The notes: generated by a model from the sequence alone, not told the origin. A DNA stretch of 64,000 nt from Harmonia axyridis (GCF_914767665.1 NC_059501.1:49352798-49416797), one strand, 5' to 3'; positions 10,465 through 22,087 are shown, numbered from the stretch's first letter. Numbers and translations are program-made.

Positions 10465-10807
10465 TGTAATGTAGGTCAAATTCCAATATCAATTTCAGTA
10501 GCGATATTTCCGCAAGGTAGCTACTATTGGAATTCATTGTTGAATTACCAATAATTTGTTACTATGTCGTCAATGATAATTTGTAAACTATATTTTCATA
10601 TATAAATATGCATATAAGCCGATATAGGCAGTTCCATAAGAAATGTGCTAGATAGTTCTAGATTCGACATTATTGTTTCTTCACACGATCTCGTCTAATG
10701 TAAAAGTTGGTGATACAATGAATAAACCTCATCTGTTACTCCCTTGAGTGTGTGTCTTATTTCACCCTGCATGAACGATAAGACTGGTACCTGGTAAGAA
10801 CATCACA
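10465..10807 (+). repeat. Gypsy-1 3' LTR
   Basis: It is 343 bp, apparently identical to the 5' LTR, and followed by the CCCT target duplication. Confidence 0.95.
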
Positions 10808-10904
10808 CCCTTGATCCGAATAATTTCTTTCCCGGACCAGGGCTTGAACCTACGACCTCTTGGTCGTAAGTCCAACGTGCTATCCACTATACCACTGCCA
10901 CTAA
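10808..10904 (-). repeat. tRNA-derived SINE, 5' part (pol III promoter head)
   Basis: Read on the minus strand from about 10904, it has an A-box-like TGGTATAGTGGATAGC (plus 10880-10895) and a B box GGTTCAAGCCC (plus 10840-10850). The spacing suits a tRNA-type internal promoter. Sequence after the B box leads into the body at 4839. It is called a SINE rather than a tRNA gene because the sequence continues well past the acceptor position and its other part has an A-rich tail. Confidence 0.75.
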
Positions 10905-10924
10905 TAAATAAATAAAAAAAAAAT

Positions 10925-11380
10925 CCGCGCATGTTCTAGGAAACAGAGAGCTATCGTTTTTACACGATAGCTTGAGAATGCGAAGAGCAATCGACTTGAA
11001 ACTTTCAGTATAAGTTGAGCATCAGAATGGTTCAGTTCGTTGATAGGCAAATTGTCCAGATAGTTTTTGAGTATAAGTCATTCGAATTTTAAAGTTTTTT
11101 TCCTCGATATCTCAGGAACTGCTCGAGCAATCCTATTGAAACTTAGTTATCTTAGTAATCAGTTGAACGATATAGGTGCGCAACTTTTTGCGAATTTTTG
11201 TTGAGATCGTATAGTAAGTCACTTTTAAAAATTTTTGCTTTCGGTTACTACCAATCACATTTCAGTGAGTTTTCGCACACGCCTTAACGTCAATATTTTA
11301 CAATATCGTACCTAATTTCAGTTTCATGTATTCACAATTTTCGGAGATATTGAGACAAAATATGCAAAATTTCTTCTTTC
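10925..11380. repeat. Diverged ~300-bp tandem-repeat units, first block
   Basis: It shares ordered words with 13605-13930 (a GAATGTTCTA(A)GGAA(A)CAG start, then CTTGAAACTTTC, GGAACT, GTGCGCAACTT and a terminal TAGTAA-like word). It then has an ATTTTCGGAGATATTG block at about 11337-11352 that recurs throughout the array. Much older than the flanking insertions. Confidence 0.55.
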
Positions 11381-12350
11381 CACTCTTATCAGTCGTTGAA
11401 ATTATTATATTATTATTATTATATTCGCGGGGGAGCCAAGCGGCGCACAAACGTGCGTGGCTGGAGCCGAGTTCATGTAAACAGTTGGTGGTATGTATAC
11501 TGATATCATCTAACGAAGTCATTGTCGATTATAAACGAACGAAAAGCAATTTCGTAGATAAGCCACAATTGTTTTGAGGAGCCAAGGATTAATTATTTCT
11601 CGTCATAAGGATGTGGGGCTAAAGCAAAACGGGTAGGTCAACTGTGAAATATGTACAAAAATCAGTCATTCCTTTCGTTTCACTTTTTATACAAGCAAAT
11701 ACCAGAATATGTGTAACATTTGCAACGTTCTTATACAAGAAAATACGAGGATATATGGTTGATGAAGTGTTTAATTGTTACAAAGAAGGTTATTCCATTC
11801 TTTATCATTTTCCTTCCTTATAGCTTGTAGAAAACCAATTAAGGATATTCTGGTAGAAAACAAAAATGTGGGTTAATTGCTTTCTGTTGTGAAAACAAGT
11901 TTTACAATGTCGGCTTCAAGAGTTATTGAAGGGTCTCAAATGGATTATCTAAGGTATTCCTGCCATCTATTTCTATTGAACACCCCTCAAGGAAGAATTA
12001 TATCAAATTATCTTTAATGTTCTTTCGCTGTATTTTGCCTATCTAAATGAATTCGGATAGATTGACGGTCTCCACAATTCGAACATAATAAAATGAAATT
12101 TATTTGAAATGAGTTTTGAGGAGTGCATAACATTATGCTCAGGAAATAATAAACCTTTGTGTAGAATTTGCAGTGGTTTTCTTGTAGCGATCACTATGGT
12201 TCATTATTCAATTAAATACTAAACCAAAATCCTTCCGTCCGGCGTCCACAACTTTTCTCCGGAAATACTCGACAGAAATTCATGAAACTTAATACAAAAA
12301 GCTTTTTCGCCGGATCGATGTACCCCATGGGGCGCAAAGGGGGGTTTGAA
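11381..12350. other. Non-coding, nothing recognised
   Basis: No coding frame of note or clear repeat was found. A short ATT/TTA run (11402-11425) is followed by a small GC-richer patch. Confidence 0.4.
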
Positions 12351-12720
12351 ATATATATATAACAAGAAACATCTAACAACGCTGTAGGAATTTGGTTCAT
12401 CTATTTCCACTAGGACATCTAAATTCGATGTCCGGTAATGAACGGATGGAGACATATGAAAGTGAAGGTCCAGCAATGAACGCAGCGCCGTAAATATATA
12501 TTTTATCGATGCGTGCATTGCTGGACTGAAACATTCGTCCATGCGTCAATCTCTGGACCGAGCGCGTTATTGCTGGACGTCCAGCAATGAACACCAAATT
12601 TTCATATGTTAAGGCGTGTATAGTTGGACTTTTTTTTCTTCCACCCAAATTCACAAATTTCGCGTTGTTGACATATTGCTTTATGGCACTTTTCTCGCTT
12701 TCATTTCTGGGATAACTCAA
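12350..12720. repeat. Fold-back repeat with TA core, copy 2 (both arms)
   Basis: The left arm (about 12360-12497) contains ACAACGCTGTA, GATGTCCGGTAATGAACGG and GTCCAGCAATGAACGCA. A reduced TA core (12493-12502) follows, and the right arm (12503-12700) reads GCATTGCTGGAC and then GGACGTCCAGCAATGAAC. The arms are roughly reverse complements of each other, so the unit can fold back. This is the only copy in the window with both arms and a short core. Confidence 0.65.
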
Positions 12721-12799
12721 AAGATACTGATCCTAACCAAACTCGGCAACTAATTGGAGCATATCGATGCGCATAAGGTAATTGGGACCTTATTCTTAG

Positions 12800-13931
12800 T
12801 AAATTTGAAATCTTCGCAAATTCATCTCATTTCAGTTGATTTTTTTTTATTGAAGTCTACATCATATTTCTATGAAAATCTGTAAATATCTTGAGTTCAA
12901 TATTATACAACGGCTGATCAAATTTCAGTTCCTTCCAATTCCAATTCCAATCGGAGTTTTTGGGAAGAAATATGTCAAATTTTTTGTTTTTTTTTCCGTT
13001 TTGTCAGATCCGATCATAATGAAACTTGGTCATTGGTTACAGAATGTCAACTGGCAACAGCTTGCAAAATGTTGTTGGTATCGTTGCGTTAGTAATGAAA
13101 AACATATATTTTTCCAAAATTATCCTCTGTTTTTGTTGAAATTTTTTTTTCGAAAATAATTCATCAAATTCAGAAGGAATTCTGCACAGGTCTTGAGATA
13201 AATATTCTCCAATAGTGTGCTAAATTTCAGTTTGAGCCAATCTCAAATTGTTGAGATATATGGAAAAAAATATGTCAATTTTCGTGACTTTCTTCTTGGT
13301 ATCGTAGTTTTTTCCGGAATTACTCAATGAGAACTGAACCGATCATAATGGAACTTGATCACCATTTTAAATATTGAATCGTAATAGATTGCTCACTTTT
13401 ATTGGAATCGTTTAGTTAGTTGATTAATTGAAATGTATTTTTGTTGGAAAAATTTTTGTTTTCGTTAAGTATTCATCGTATTCCAATGAAATTCTACAAG
13501 TACCTTGGAGTCGTCATTCTGAAGAAGTGTGCCAAATTTCAATCTCATTTGATCTCAATTTTCGGAGAAATTGGGGAAAAATATGTCAAGTTAAGTGTTT
13601 TTGCGCGAATGTTCTAAGGAACAGCATGCTATAGTGCAAAATTGTGAAAATCGATTCTGTCCGTTGCCTCGATAACTCGAGAACATAGAAAACCAACGAC
13701 TTAAAACTTTCGGATGGCTTGCGTATCGAGATGCGACGGCTAAGTTCGTTAATGGGCCAAATCTGTCGAACGTTTCCAGGGTAATAGTTATGTGAATTTT
13801 CAAGGTTATGTCCCCAATATCTCTGGAACTATTCACGCGCTTGCATTGAAACTTGGTATGACGATGAGGAATATCAACGTGCAACTTCTTGAAAAATTTT
13901 GTTGCACTGTTAGTAAATTAAACAAAAAACA
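12800..13931. repeat. Diverged ~300-bp tandem-repeat units, second block
   Basis: The landmark (CAAATTTCAGTT..., then ...GGAGA..TTGGG.AAAAATATGTCAA) recurs near 12925-12990, 13227-13283 and 13539-13592, giving periods of about 302 and 312 bp. Between landmarks lie CGATCATAATG(A/G)AACTTG and a GTTAGTAA-type word. The last unit is cut at 13931 by the Gypsy-2 LTR and resumes at 18938. Confidence 0.7.
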
Positions 13932-14299
13932 TGTAAAAATAAGACTGTTATTTTTAGGGAAAACAACTTTATAACTTCCATGTTCTATGTTCTATGATCT
14001 ATGTTCTATGATCTACGTTCTATGTCTGAGATTCTAACCTAAGACTAGTTCATGTGGTATTTGTGAGTTATTTTAGAATCCCGAAGAAGTGGCATTGTTT
14101 TTGATTCCTTACAGGTTAGTAAGCTATTTCTTTTTATTTATTTTTATTTTATTTCTTTGTATTACTTTGTATGATATTATTTCTTTTTTGTATGTTATTA
14201 TGTTATATTTTAAACTAAACAAAATAAATCTTACAGATTCAAGACATCAAATCATCTATTTCTTTGATTATAAAAATAAGAATTGATTACATTCTTATA
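13932..14299 (+). repeat. Gypsy-2 5' LTR
   Basis: Begins TGTAAAAATAAG and ends TTCTTATA, an unusual terminus without the common CA. Near its start it contains a run of 7-9-bp repeats of the type TTCTATGATCTATG (about 13980-14025). Confidence 0.85.
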
Positions 14300-14372
14300 A
14301 ATCAAAAACGTAAGCTATAATGACCACAACCATGAAAATTTGCATCGCTTTGGAAGCATCAAATACTGATAA

Positions 14373-15497
14373 GAAGAAAATACATACAAATTCAAATGGA
14401 TCCAAACTACGGGAACAGAAAAAACATATTATGAAATACCAGAGGACAAACAGGATATATCTGACCATCATGAACTTTTGGCTCTACCGAAGGTGAAGAA
14501 TATCTTGAAATCGATTAAAGCAAGAGGTTCATTTCGTACGAGCATCATTTCATTAACCCCGGAGTTGAAAGAAATATATTTTGATGCCGAAGAAGATGTG
14601 ATGTTTAAGGATGAATATTTACAACTGATTTATTCACCCGCATACGTGAGAACAGTATTTGGACAAGAATCATCAGAACCACAGGATACGGTAGAACTTC
14701 CAAGAAAAAGCAAGGAGAATAAAAAGGATTTCAAGAAGATAAAGGAGGATTTTGTGCTGAATAATTTTGATGGTAAGAGTGTTTCAGTTAATTTATGGTT
14801 AGAAAAATTCGAGACGGAATGCACGCGTTGTGAAGTAGAAGAAGACAGAATTTTGATTTTACGGTTGTTTATGGATGGAATAGCGAAAGAATGGTTTGAT
14901 TCTAAATTAATTAGATTAGGTTTAGACAAAAGTTTTCAAATATGGAAAGAAAATTTCTTAGAGAGTTTTTGTGAAACGAGTTGGCATAAATATAGAGAGG
15001 CGTATTCATTTAGGTATATAGGAGGAAGTTTAGTGCACTATGCTTTTAGGAAAGAAAATTTGTTGTCAAATCTCCGAAATAATTTTCCAACTGACATATT
15101 AATTGATTCAATTGTCACGAGTTTGCCAGATATCTTACAAGATAGAATTAATCGATCAAAAGTAACAATTTTCGAGAAATTATTGGGTGAATTGCGAAAG
15201 CTAGAAAGTTCAAAAAAATATGATAACGGTCGAAATAAAGATAATCATAGAATGACTAAATCTGCCGAACAAATTCCTTCCTATTCACAAACAAATAGAA
15301 AACCAATTAAGAAGGAACCATGCTCAATTTGTGAGAAGAAGGGCTTCTCAGGTAGATTTCACCTAGAAACAGTCTGTCGGCTAAGGAATAAATCCAATAA
15401 TGTCGAACAAAAGAACATACCTGGAAACATAAGAACGGTAAACAATGTTGGGATACAGGATGAATTAAATGAGGCCATTTCAAACCAAAAACACTAA
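14373..15497 (+). CDS. gag: Gypsy-2 gag
   Basis: The frame is open from 14373 (after a TAA at 14370) to 15497. The first plausible codon usually chosen (14478) is a TTG, so the true start is uncertain or has been lost by a frameshift; a candidate ATG at 14332 is in another frame. The middle part (codons for NLWLEKFETECTRC to about 15200) has the helical capsid pattern of Ty3/gypsy gag. Near the C-terminus there is an atypical knuckle, C-x2-C-x9-H-x4-C, at about 15320-15380, instead of the usual C-x2-C-x4-H-x4-C. Protease follows after five bases in another frame. Confidence 0.8.
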   Translation, partial: EENTYKFKWIQTTGTEKTYYEIPEDKQDISDHHELLALPKVKNILKSIKARGSFRTSIISLTPELKEIYFDAEEDVMFKDEYLQLIYSPAYVRTVFGQESSEPQDTVELPRKSKENKKDFKKIKEDFVLNNFDGKSVSVNLWLEKFETECTRCEVEEDRILILRLFMDGIAKEWFDSKLIRLGLDKSFQIWKENFLESFCETSWHKYREAYSFRYIGGSLVHYAFRKENLLSNLRNNFPTDILIDSIVTSLPDILQDRINRSKVTIFEKLLGELRKLESSKKYDNGRNKDNHRMTKSAEQIPSYSQTNRKPIKKEPCSICEKKGFSGRFHLETVCRLRNKSNNVEQKNIPGNIRTVNNVGIQDELNEAISNQKH

Positions 15498-15502
15498 GAC
15501 TG

Positions 15503-17044
15503 TTGCCATTGATAAAATTGAAGGTGTTTATAAATAATAATGAATTATGTGGAATTTATGATTCGGGCTCAAATGTTAGTCTTCTGAATTCCAAAGTAGC
15601 AGAAAAGTTATGTCTACATATTCAAGAGAATAGAAACACATTCAAAACAGTCAGTGGCAGGGCAAATTTTTCAGGAAAAATAATTACAAAAATGAGAATC
15701 GATAATATCGAAAAAGAAGTTGTACTTTTTGTGGTTAATGAGAAAAATTTCGAGTATGATATTCTACTCGGACTAGATTCTATTTCCAATTTTCAATTAA
15801 AACAAGATTTTGATTTGAATATTTATCAAAGATTAGATATGAATGAAGAGAGAAAGATCGATTATCTCAATAATAATAATAATAATGATTACACCATCAA
15901 TTTCAATGAAGGGATACCAACAGAACTTTTCGAAGCAAAATTAGACCATTTGGAAACAAATCAGAGAAGTAAAATTGAAGTTTTAATAAATAAATATGAC
16001 CATATTTTTGCAAAACACAAGTTTGATATTGGTCAGGTGCAAAATGATGAGGCACATATAAAACTTTTAGAACACAAATTTATAGCAAAAAAGCCGTACA
16101 GATGCTCAATGGAGGATCAAAAAGAGATAGAATTCCAAATAGGAACATTGTTGAAAGCGAATCTGATTGAGGAGTCCTCCTCACCTTTTGCATCACCAGT
16201 CACTTTAGCATATGAGAGAGATGAAGGGTCTAAAACCAGATTGTGTGTCGATTTTCGTGAACTCAATTAATTAATTGTTCCCGAACCACAGCCTTTCCCA
16301 TTAATTGATGAAATCTTAGCCAAGACCCGAAATGCAAAATTCTTTACATTAGATGTAAATTCTGCCTTTTGGTCGATTCCTATTCGCATCAAAGATAGAT
16401 ATAAGACTGCTTTTGTGACACAGAATGGTCACTGGCAATGGAAATGTTTACCTTTCGGACTTAAAACATCCCCGGCCATATTTCAACTTATATTGAATAA
16501 TATTATCAGAAAATATAACCTGAATTTATTCTGCCTAAGTTATATAGATGATATTCTAATATTTTCTTCAACATTTGACGAACATATAGAACATTTGGAC
16601 AATCTTTTGAATGCAATATGTAATGAAGGATTCAGACTTAAATTTATCAAGTGTAATTTTGCAGAAGAAGAAGTCAAATATTTAGGACATATTGAAGGAA
16701 ACAATACAGTACGACCTATAAATGACAATTTAATTTCCATTAGGAATTTTTCTCCACCAGATACTCGGAAGAAGATAAGGCAATTTTTGGGTAAAGTTAA
16801 TTTTTATCACAAATATATAAAAGATTCAGCTAGATTATTAGAACCGTTGCATAATTTACTGAGAAAAGATGTAAAATTCAATTGGTCATTGGCTTGTCAG
16901 GAAGCTTTCAATAAGGTTAAGGACATCCTTTGTTCTGAGCCAATTCTTGCAATTTTCGACCCAAGTGCCTATACTACTATATATACTGATGCCAGTATTC
17001 AAGGAGTAGGAGCTGTTCACAAAAACAGATTAATGGTGAAATGA
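15503..17044 (+). pseudogene. Gypsy-2 protease, reverse transcriptase and start of RNase H
   Basis: The protease active site D-S-G-S is in codons near 15560, followed by the DILLGLD flap-side block. RT begins about 16050; its LCVDFREL block runs into a TAA at 16268-16270, after which the same frame continues through LDVNSAFW, QWKCLPFGLKTSP and the catalytic Y-I-D-D box (about 16541-16552). RNase H opens with YTDAS (about 16981) and breaks by frameshift near 17020-17041. The stop and the shift disable the product. The usual fused PR-RT-RH order is preserved. Confidence 0.88.
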
Positions 17045-18440
17045 AACCCGTAGCGTATTTTTCTAAAAAACTGAATGAATATCAAAAGAACAAGAAAGCA
17101 ATATTCCTAGAATATCTGGCAATTAAAGAGGCAATTAAATTTTGTAAATATTGGCTAATGGGACATAAATTTATTGTTGTTACTGACCATAAGCCATTAG
17201 AAGGGAAAGAATTTCGTACAAGACCAGATGAAGAGCTGGGTGACATGATGAATTTTCTATCACAATTCGATTTTGAGATTAGATATGAACCAGGAAAAGG
17301 AAATGTAGAAGCAGATTGCCTTTCTAGAAACCCAGTTCTGGAAGAAACGGAGAATATGGACGAATGTATAAGAACAGTTAATTTGGTGGAATTAAATGAA
17401 GTAAAAAACGATCAACAGAATAATCTCTTAAAGATAAATAGTATGAGAAAAACGGTTGTAGAGAAAGAGATACATTACAAATTGTACAAAAATAACAAAA
17501 AAATAATTTTGTGGAATGATTTTGGAAAAGATTTGATCAGAAAAGTGCACAAGCATTATGGCCATATTTGTGCTAGTAAGATAAATAATAAAATCAGGAT
17601 GTTTTATTACATTCAGAACATGGATTCACTGACAAAAGAGGTTTGTGGATCATGTGACATATGTTGTAAAAATAAAATGAGAGTAGGTCAAAAGTATGGT
17701 CTCCTTTCTCACCTGGGCCCAGCAAAGGAACCATTTGAAATAATGTCATTAGACACAATTGGAGGTTTTGCTGGAAACCGCTCTTCAAAAAGATACCTTC
17801 ATCTCCTAGTCGATCATTTTACTAGATATGCATTTGCGAGCACTTCAAAACACCAAACAACCGAAGATTTCATCAAATTAATTAATAAAAATCAAGATAA
17901 ACGACCGATCAAAACACTATTAACAGATCAATACCCAGAAATAAATTCGGAAAAATTCAGACAACATATGAGAAGTTTGAATATACAATTGATTTTCACA
18001 ACAGTAGATTGTCCTTCTTCTAATGGTCTGAATGAACGACTGAATCAGACATTAGTGAACAGAATAAGGTGCAAACAAAACGAAACGAAAACTAGGGCAT
18101 GGACGAAAATAGCCGATGAATGTATTGAAGAATACAATAGAACAGACCATTCTACAACGGGATATAGCCCAGAATATTTATCGTACTTTGTGGCAGAACT
18201 GATCCCATTGCTCCAGAAGAACTTATAGAAGAGAGAAATTTACCAAAAGATAGGGAAATAGCATATAAAATTTCTTTACGCTATCATGAATACAATAAAA
18301 AACTGATCGACAAGAATAGGAAACATTATGATTTTAAAATTGGAGACTATGTTTACGTTGAAAATAAATCAAAATTAAATAGAAAAAATTTTGATGAAAT
18401 AAGAATAGGACCTTTTCCAATAGTGAAAAAAAATTTCTAA
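17041..18440 (+). pseudogene. Gypsy-2 RNase H C-terminus and integrase
   Basis: The frame from 17041 carries the rest of RNase H (Glu in IFLEYLAIKEA, Asp in VTDHKPL, the DCLSRNP end). Integrase follows with an HHCC domain (HKHYGH, then CGSCDIC), a catalytic Asp in SLDTIGG, an Asp in LTDQYPE and a Glu in NGLNERLNQ. The frame ends at 18228. The integrase tail (IGDYVYVENKSK, then RIGPFPIV) is read from 18201 to 18440 in another frame, so one indel lies near 18195. The 3' end is followed by a short spacer and the polypurine tract. Confidence 0.88.
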
Positions 18441-18556
18441 CACTATATATGAGATAAATATTGGAAATAAAAGAAAGGACAATAATTATTTTCATGTAAC
18501 TAAGTTGCTCCCATGTGAAAACGCAAACATGTAATGTAACATGTAATATACTTTAT

Positions 18557-18565
18557 GTGGGGGGA
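18557..18565 (+). promoter_or_regulatory. Gypsy-2 polypurine tract
   Basis: GTGGGGGGA directly precedes the 3' LTR at 18566. Confidence 0.75.
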
Positions 18566-18933
18566 TGTAAAAATAAGACTGTTATTTTTAGGGAAAACAA
18601 CTTTATAACTTCTATGTTCTATGTTCTATGATCTATGTTCTATGATCTACGTTCTATGTCTGAGATTCTAACCTAAGACTAGTTCATGTGGTATTTGTGA
18701 GTTATTTTAGAATCCCGAAGAAGTGGCATTGTTTTTGATTTCTTACAGGTTAGTAAGCTATTTCTTTTTATTTATTTTTATTTTATTTCTTTGTATTACT
18801 TTGTATAATATTATTTCTTTTTTGTATGTTATTATGTTATATTTTAAACTAAACAAAATAAATCTTACAGATTCAAGACATCAAATCATCTATTTCTTTG
18901 ATTATAAAAATAAGAATTGATTACATTCTTATA
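18566..18933 (+). repeat. Gypsy-2 3' LTR
   Basis: It is 368 bp and differs from the 5' LTR by about three transitions (for example CTTCCATG against CTTCTATG). AACA follows it. Confidence 0.9.
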
Positions 18934-18937
18934 AACA

Positions 18938-19680
18938 TATATGAAAAATATCCTAAATTTTTGTTTTTTGGAAATAACCCATCAGATTTCAATGAATTTC
19001 TTCACATGCCTTGACTTGACTATCTGTTCTTAATTTTCGGAGATATAGGAAAACGAATATGTCAAATTTTGTGTTTTTTCCTGAGTTCCGTTGTTATTTC
19101 CGAAAAAAAATGCTGATCCTGTCATAAACAATCTGAGCAATTCGTTGAAGAATACCGACGCACATTCGGCAAAATTTTATATGGATCAAATAACTACTAA
19201 ATTAAAAAAAAATTTTATTTCGGGAGATTTTCCTGATTTTTCTTGAGAAAATTCGTTTCTTCAGAATATATTCATCATACTGCGATAAAATTCTGCACAA
19301 ACCTAGGGGTCAGTTGAACTTCAGTTTGATCTGATTTAAATTTTTGGAGATATTGGAAAAAAAATATTTCAAATGTCCTGTTTTTCCACGGTATTATTGT
19401 TATTTACGAAATATCTCGAAAAATTCATACCCGATCATGATGAAACTTGTTAATTGCATGCAGCATACCAACGCGCAAATGTTCCCGAAATTTTGTTGGT
19501 ATCGATTCGTTAGTAAATTCATTAAAAAATATCTATAGAAAATTATCCCAAGTTTTGATGCAAAAAATCTAATTCAGATTCCAATAAAATTTTGCACGGA
19601 TCTCGAAGTCAACATTCTTCCACAGCGTGCAGATTTCAGTTTCGACGAATTGAGAACTTTATTTTTTTGATTCGGTTGAA
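18938..19680. repeat. Diverged ~300-bp tandem-repeat units, third block
   Basis: Continues the array cut at 13931. The landmark TTTTCGGAGATAT..GGAAAA recurs near 19033 and 19345 (a period of about 310), and a related CAGATTTCAGTTTCGA word lies near 19628. CGATCATGATGAAACTTG appears at about 19432. Confidence 0.65.
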
Positions 19681-20009
19681 AAAAACTATAGCTGCGTACA
19701 GACCTGCAAGCTGAGCAGATCACGAGCCGCTCAAGTTACACACTTTCGAGAATTCCAGTGTGTCCGATTCAAAAATTTGGTTAATGGTCACATTATAACA
19801 CGGAAGTATAAAAGATTGTGGGCATATTGTCAATGATATGACAACAAAGAAGCAATTCATATTCTGAATTATCTGAAGGAAAGAAAGATCTGTTATTATT
19901 ATTATATGAAAAATTTGAAAATAGATGTAAAATAATTGTATGAATATAGAATTACTCGACGTTAGGTGTAATTTAATCCGTTTCACATTTTTTCCCCATT
20001 CTACATATA
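19681..20009. other. Non-coding, nothing recognised
   Basis: Unique-looking AT-rich DNA after the repeat array, with no supported frame. Confidence 0.4.
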
Positions 20010-20505
<496 letters not shown>

Positions 20506-21358
20506 CTTTCGGAAACTATAGCAAATTCATCAAATAGATAATAAAATTTAACTTGATATGATCCAATAACTTTAAAGAAAGTAGAGTAACTTTATTCATT
20601 TATTCCATTCACTTGCACATTAAAAAAGTAGCATAAATCCAATATTTCTAGAGTTCTATATCAATTTTCATTCAAAACATCTCAGGATCTGAAACAAAAT
20701 AAAAATATTAATAAAATTCAAGTTCAATTTGATAAAATCAACAAAAGATATTCAACTCAAGTATCAGGAACCATTTATATATCATGTAAATAATGTTGAA
20801 AGAGTCAAAAGACTGAATATTCAATTTTCATTCAAAATGATAAAAAATAATCATTTATTTTATATTTCTTGTGTTAATTTTCATGAAATAGCTGGTGATC
20901 TAGTGAATTACATCTAGATGCAATCTTCAAAAATGTAATATTAGCTGAAATTCCTAATAAAATTGTAAAAAATGGATAGGGATAGGATATCGAATGATAA
21001 ATCAGGGATTACAAAGTAATTAATGTCTCAAACATACAAAAATGTATATATTTCTTCAGATTATAGTATAATTTAAAAATATGTTGTAGATTTTAGGAGT
21101 TATAGATAGAAATCTTTGAATATTAGGCCAAAGAAAGTGAATATTAGAAAGATTTCCAAATTGTATATAGAATATTTGAAAATTTCGACCGAATGCAACA
21201 TATGTGGTACCAAAAGATGGGGAAAAAAATGAAGAAATTAACCAGATCAAGATTGAAGAAGGAAAACTTACCTCAAAAGAGAAAATTGCGAAAGCATCAT
21301 ATTTGGAAAATTTTTTGACATCCAAGGCAATCTTGATTTCAAGAAAAAATTGAAAAGC
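20506..21358. other. AT-rich non-coding DNA
   Basis: No supported coding frame. It is upstream of the core-promoter-like element at 21359, so it could contain promoter or LTR sequence, but no second LTR copy exists in the window. Confidence 0.4.
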
Positions 21359-21392
21359 TATAAAAAGCCCAGCCGAATGACAGCTATTCAGT
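21359..21392 (+). promoter_or_regulatory. Arthropod-type core promoter: TATA box plus TCAGT initiator
   Basis: TATAAAAA at 21359-21366 is followed by TTCAGTCAGT, with the initiator TCAGT at 21388-21392. The distance from the first T of the TATA box to the predicted +1 A (21390) is 31 bases, the classical spacing. In this context it most likely belongs to a retrotransposon LTR or leader. About 490 bp downstream, TGGAGTCGGCGC (21881-21892) could be a tRNA-primer site, overlapping an ATG at 21880 that opens a 51-codon frame running into a TA repeat. Confidence 0.45.
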
Positions 21393-21989
21393 CAGTAAAA
21401 AACCATTGTTGAGAGCACATCACCTGACTCAAGAAATATACCTGAAATAATTGATAAACGAAACAATTTATTTACAAAAAAATTGCAAGATATTAAAATT
21501 GTTAAATACGTACCTGAAAATCATTTTGAGAAAAAGTGGAAAAATATTTAATCAATTTCAAGAAGAAATTTCCCTGGATTCAAGCAAGTTCAAGCAGTGG
21601 AGCAATATTTAATGGAAAATGGATTCAAAACAAAGCAACTTAAATTGATACAAATTGAGGTTATAATCTGGGTTCAAGGTTAGGAGCATAGAAGACGATA
21701 CCATACCATAGCATAGAACACTGATGAAGTCGATGAAGATTTAGATACGTAAATATAAGATTAGATTATTAAAAATTTAGTTATTAGATAAGAATTCTTT
21801 TAATAGTTAGTGAATTTCGAAAATATTAATTAAATTAAAAAAAAAAAAAAATTGAATTTGAATTGAACCCTCCTGAGATATGGAGTCGGCGCAAAATTAT
21901 AGAAATATAGTATCAAATTCAGTTATTGGATCGAATCAATTTAATTTATATCAACAACAAAATAATCTCAGCTTGAATATACGATCCGT

Positions 21990-21993
<4 letters not shown>

Positions 21994-22038
<45 letters not shown>

Positions 22039-22041
22039 TAT

Positions 22042-22085
<44 letters not shown>
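21994..22085. repeat. (TA)n microsatellite
   Basis: About 90 bp of TA with AAATATATAGA interruptions near 22034. It cuts the short frame that begins at 21880. Confidence 0.9.

Positions 22086-22087
<2 letters not shown>

Larger units (their letters stand above)
4840..10807 (+). mobile_element. Gypsy-1: complete Ty3/gypsy LTR retrotransposon
   Basis: This element is about 5.97 kb. It has 343-bp LTRs (4840-5182 and 10465-10807) that look identical by eye, a CCCT duplication on both sides (4836-4839 and 10808-10811), a primer-binding site, a small membrane ORF, gag, pro-pol with integrase, and a polypurine tract. There is no env frame between integrase and the 3' LTR. Identical LTRs imply a recent insertion, yet pol contains a frameshift in protease and an in-frame TGA before integrase. 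It landed inside a SINE. Confidence 0.95.
13932..18933 (+). mobile_element. Gypsy-2: Ty3/gypsy LTR retrotransposon with decayed pol
   Basis: This element is about 5.0 kb, flanked by AACA on both sides (13928-13931 and 18934-18937). Its 368-bp LTRs (13932-14299 and 18566-18933) differ at about three positions by eye. Order: gag with a zinc-knuckle-like motif, protease, RT, RNase H, integrase. There is one in-frame stop in RT and frameshifts in RNase H and near the integrase C-terminus. No clear TGG primer-binding site was seen after the 5' LTR. It is inserted in the ~300-bp array. Confidence 0.92.

Noticed and set aside
10838..10904. A functional tRNA gene on the minus strand
   Set aside because: A- and B-box-like words are present, but the sequence continues into a longer body whose other half has an A-rich tail at 4648; this is a tRNA-derived SINE.
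12219..12720. Two overlapping ~107-codon minus-strand frames
   Set aside because: They lie in the fold-back repeat and differ between copies; no domain.
13980..14025. CRISPR-like short repeats
   Set aside because: The 7-9-bp words are contiguous slippage repeats inside an LTR; there are no spacers, and this is eukaryotic DNA.
14089..14286. A 65-residue hydrophobic protein in the Gypsy-2 LTR (second copy at 18723-18920)
   Set aside because: It is a T-rich part of an LTR; the frame is open by composition and has no independent support.
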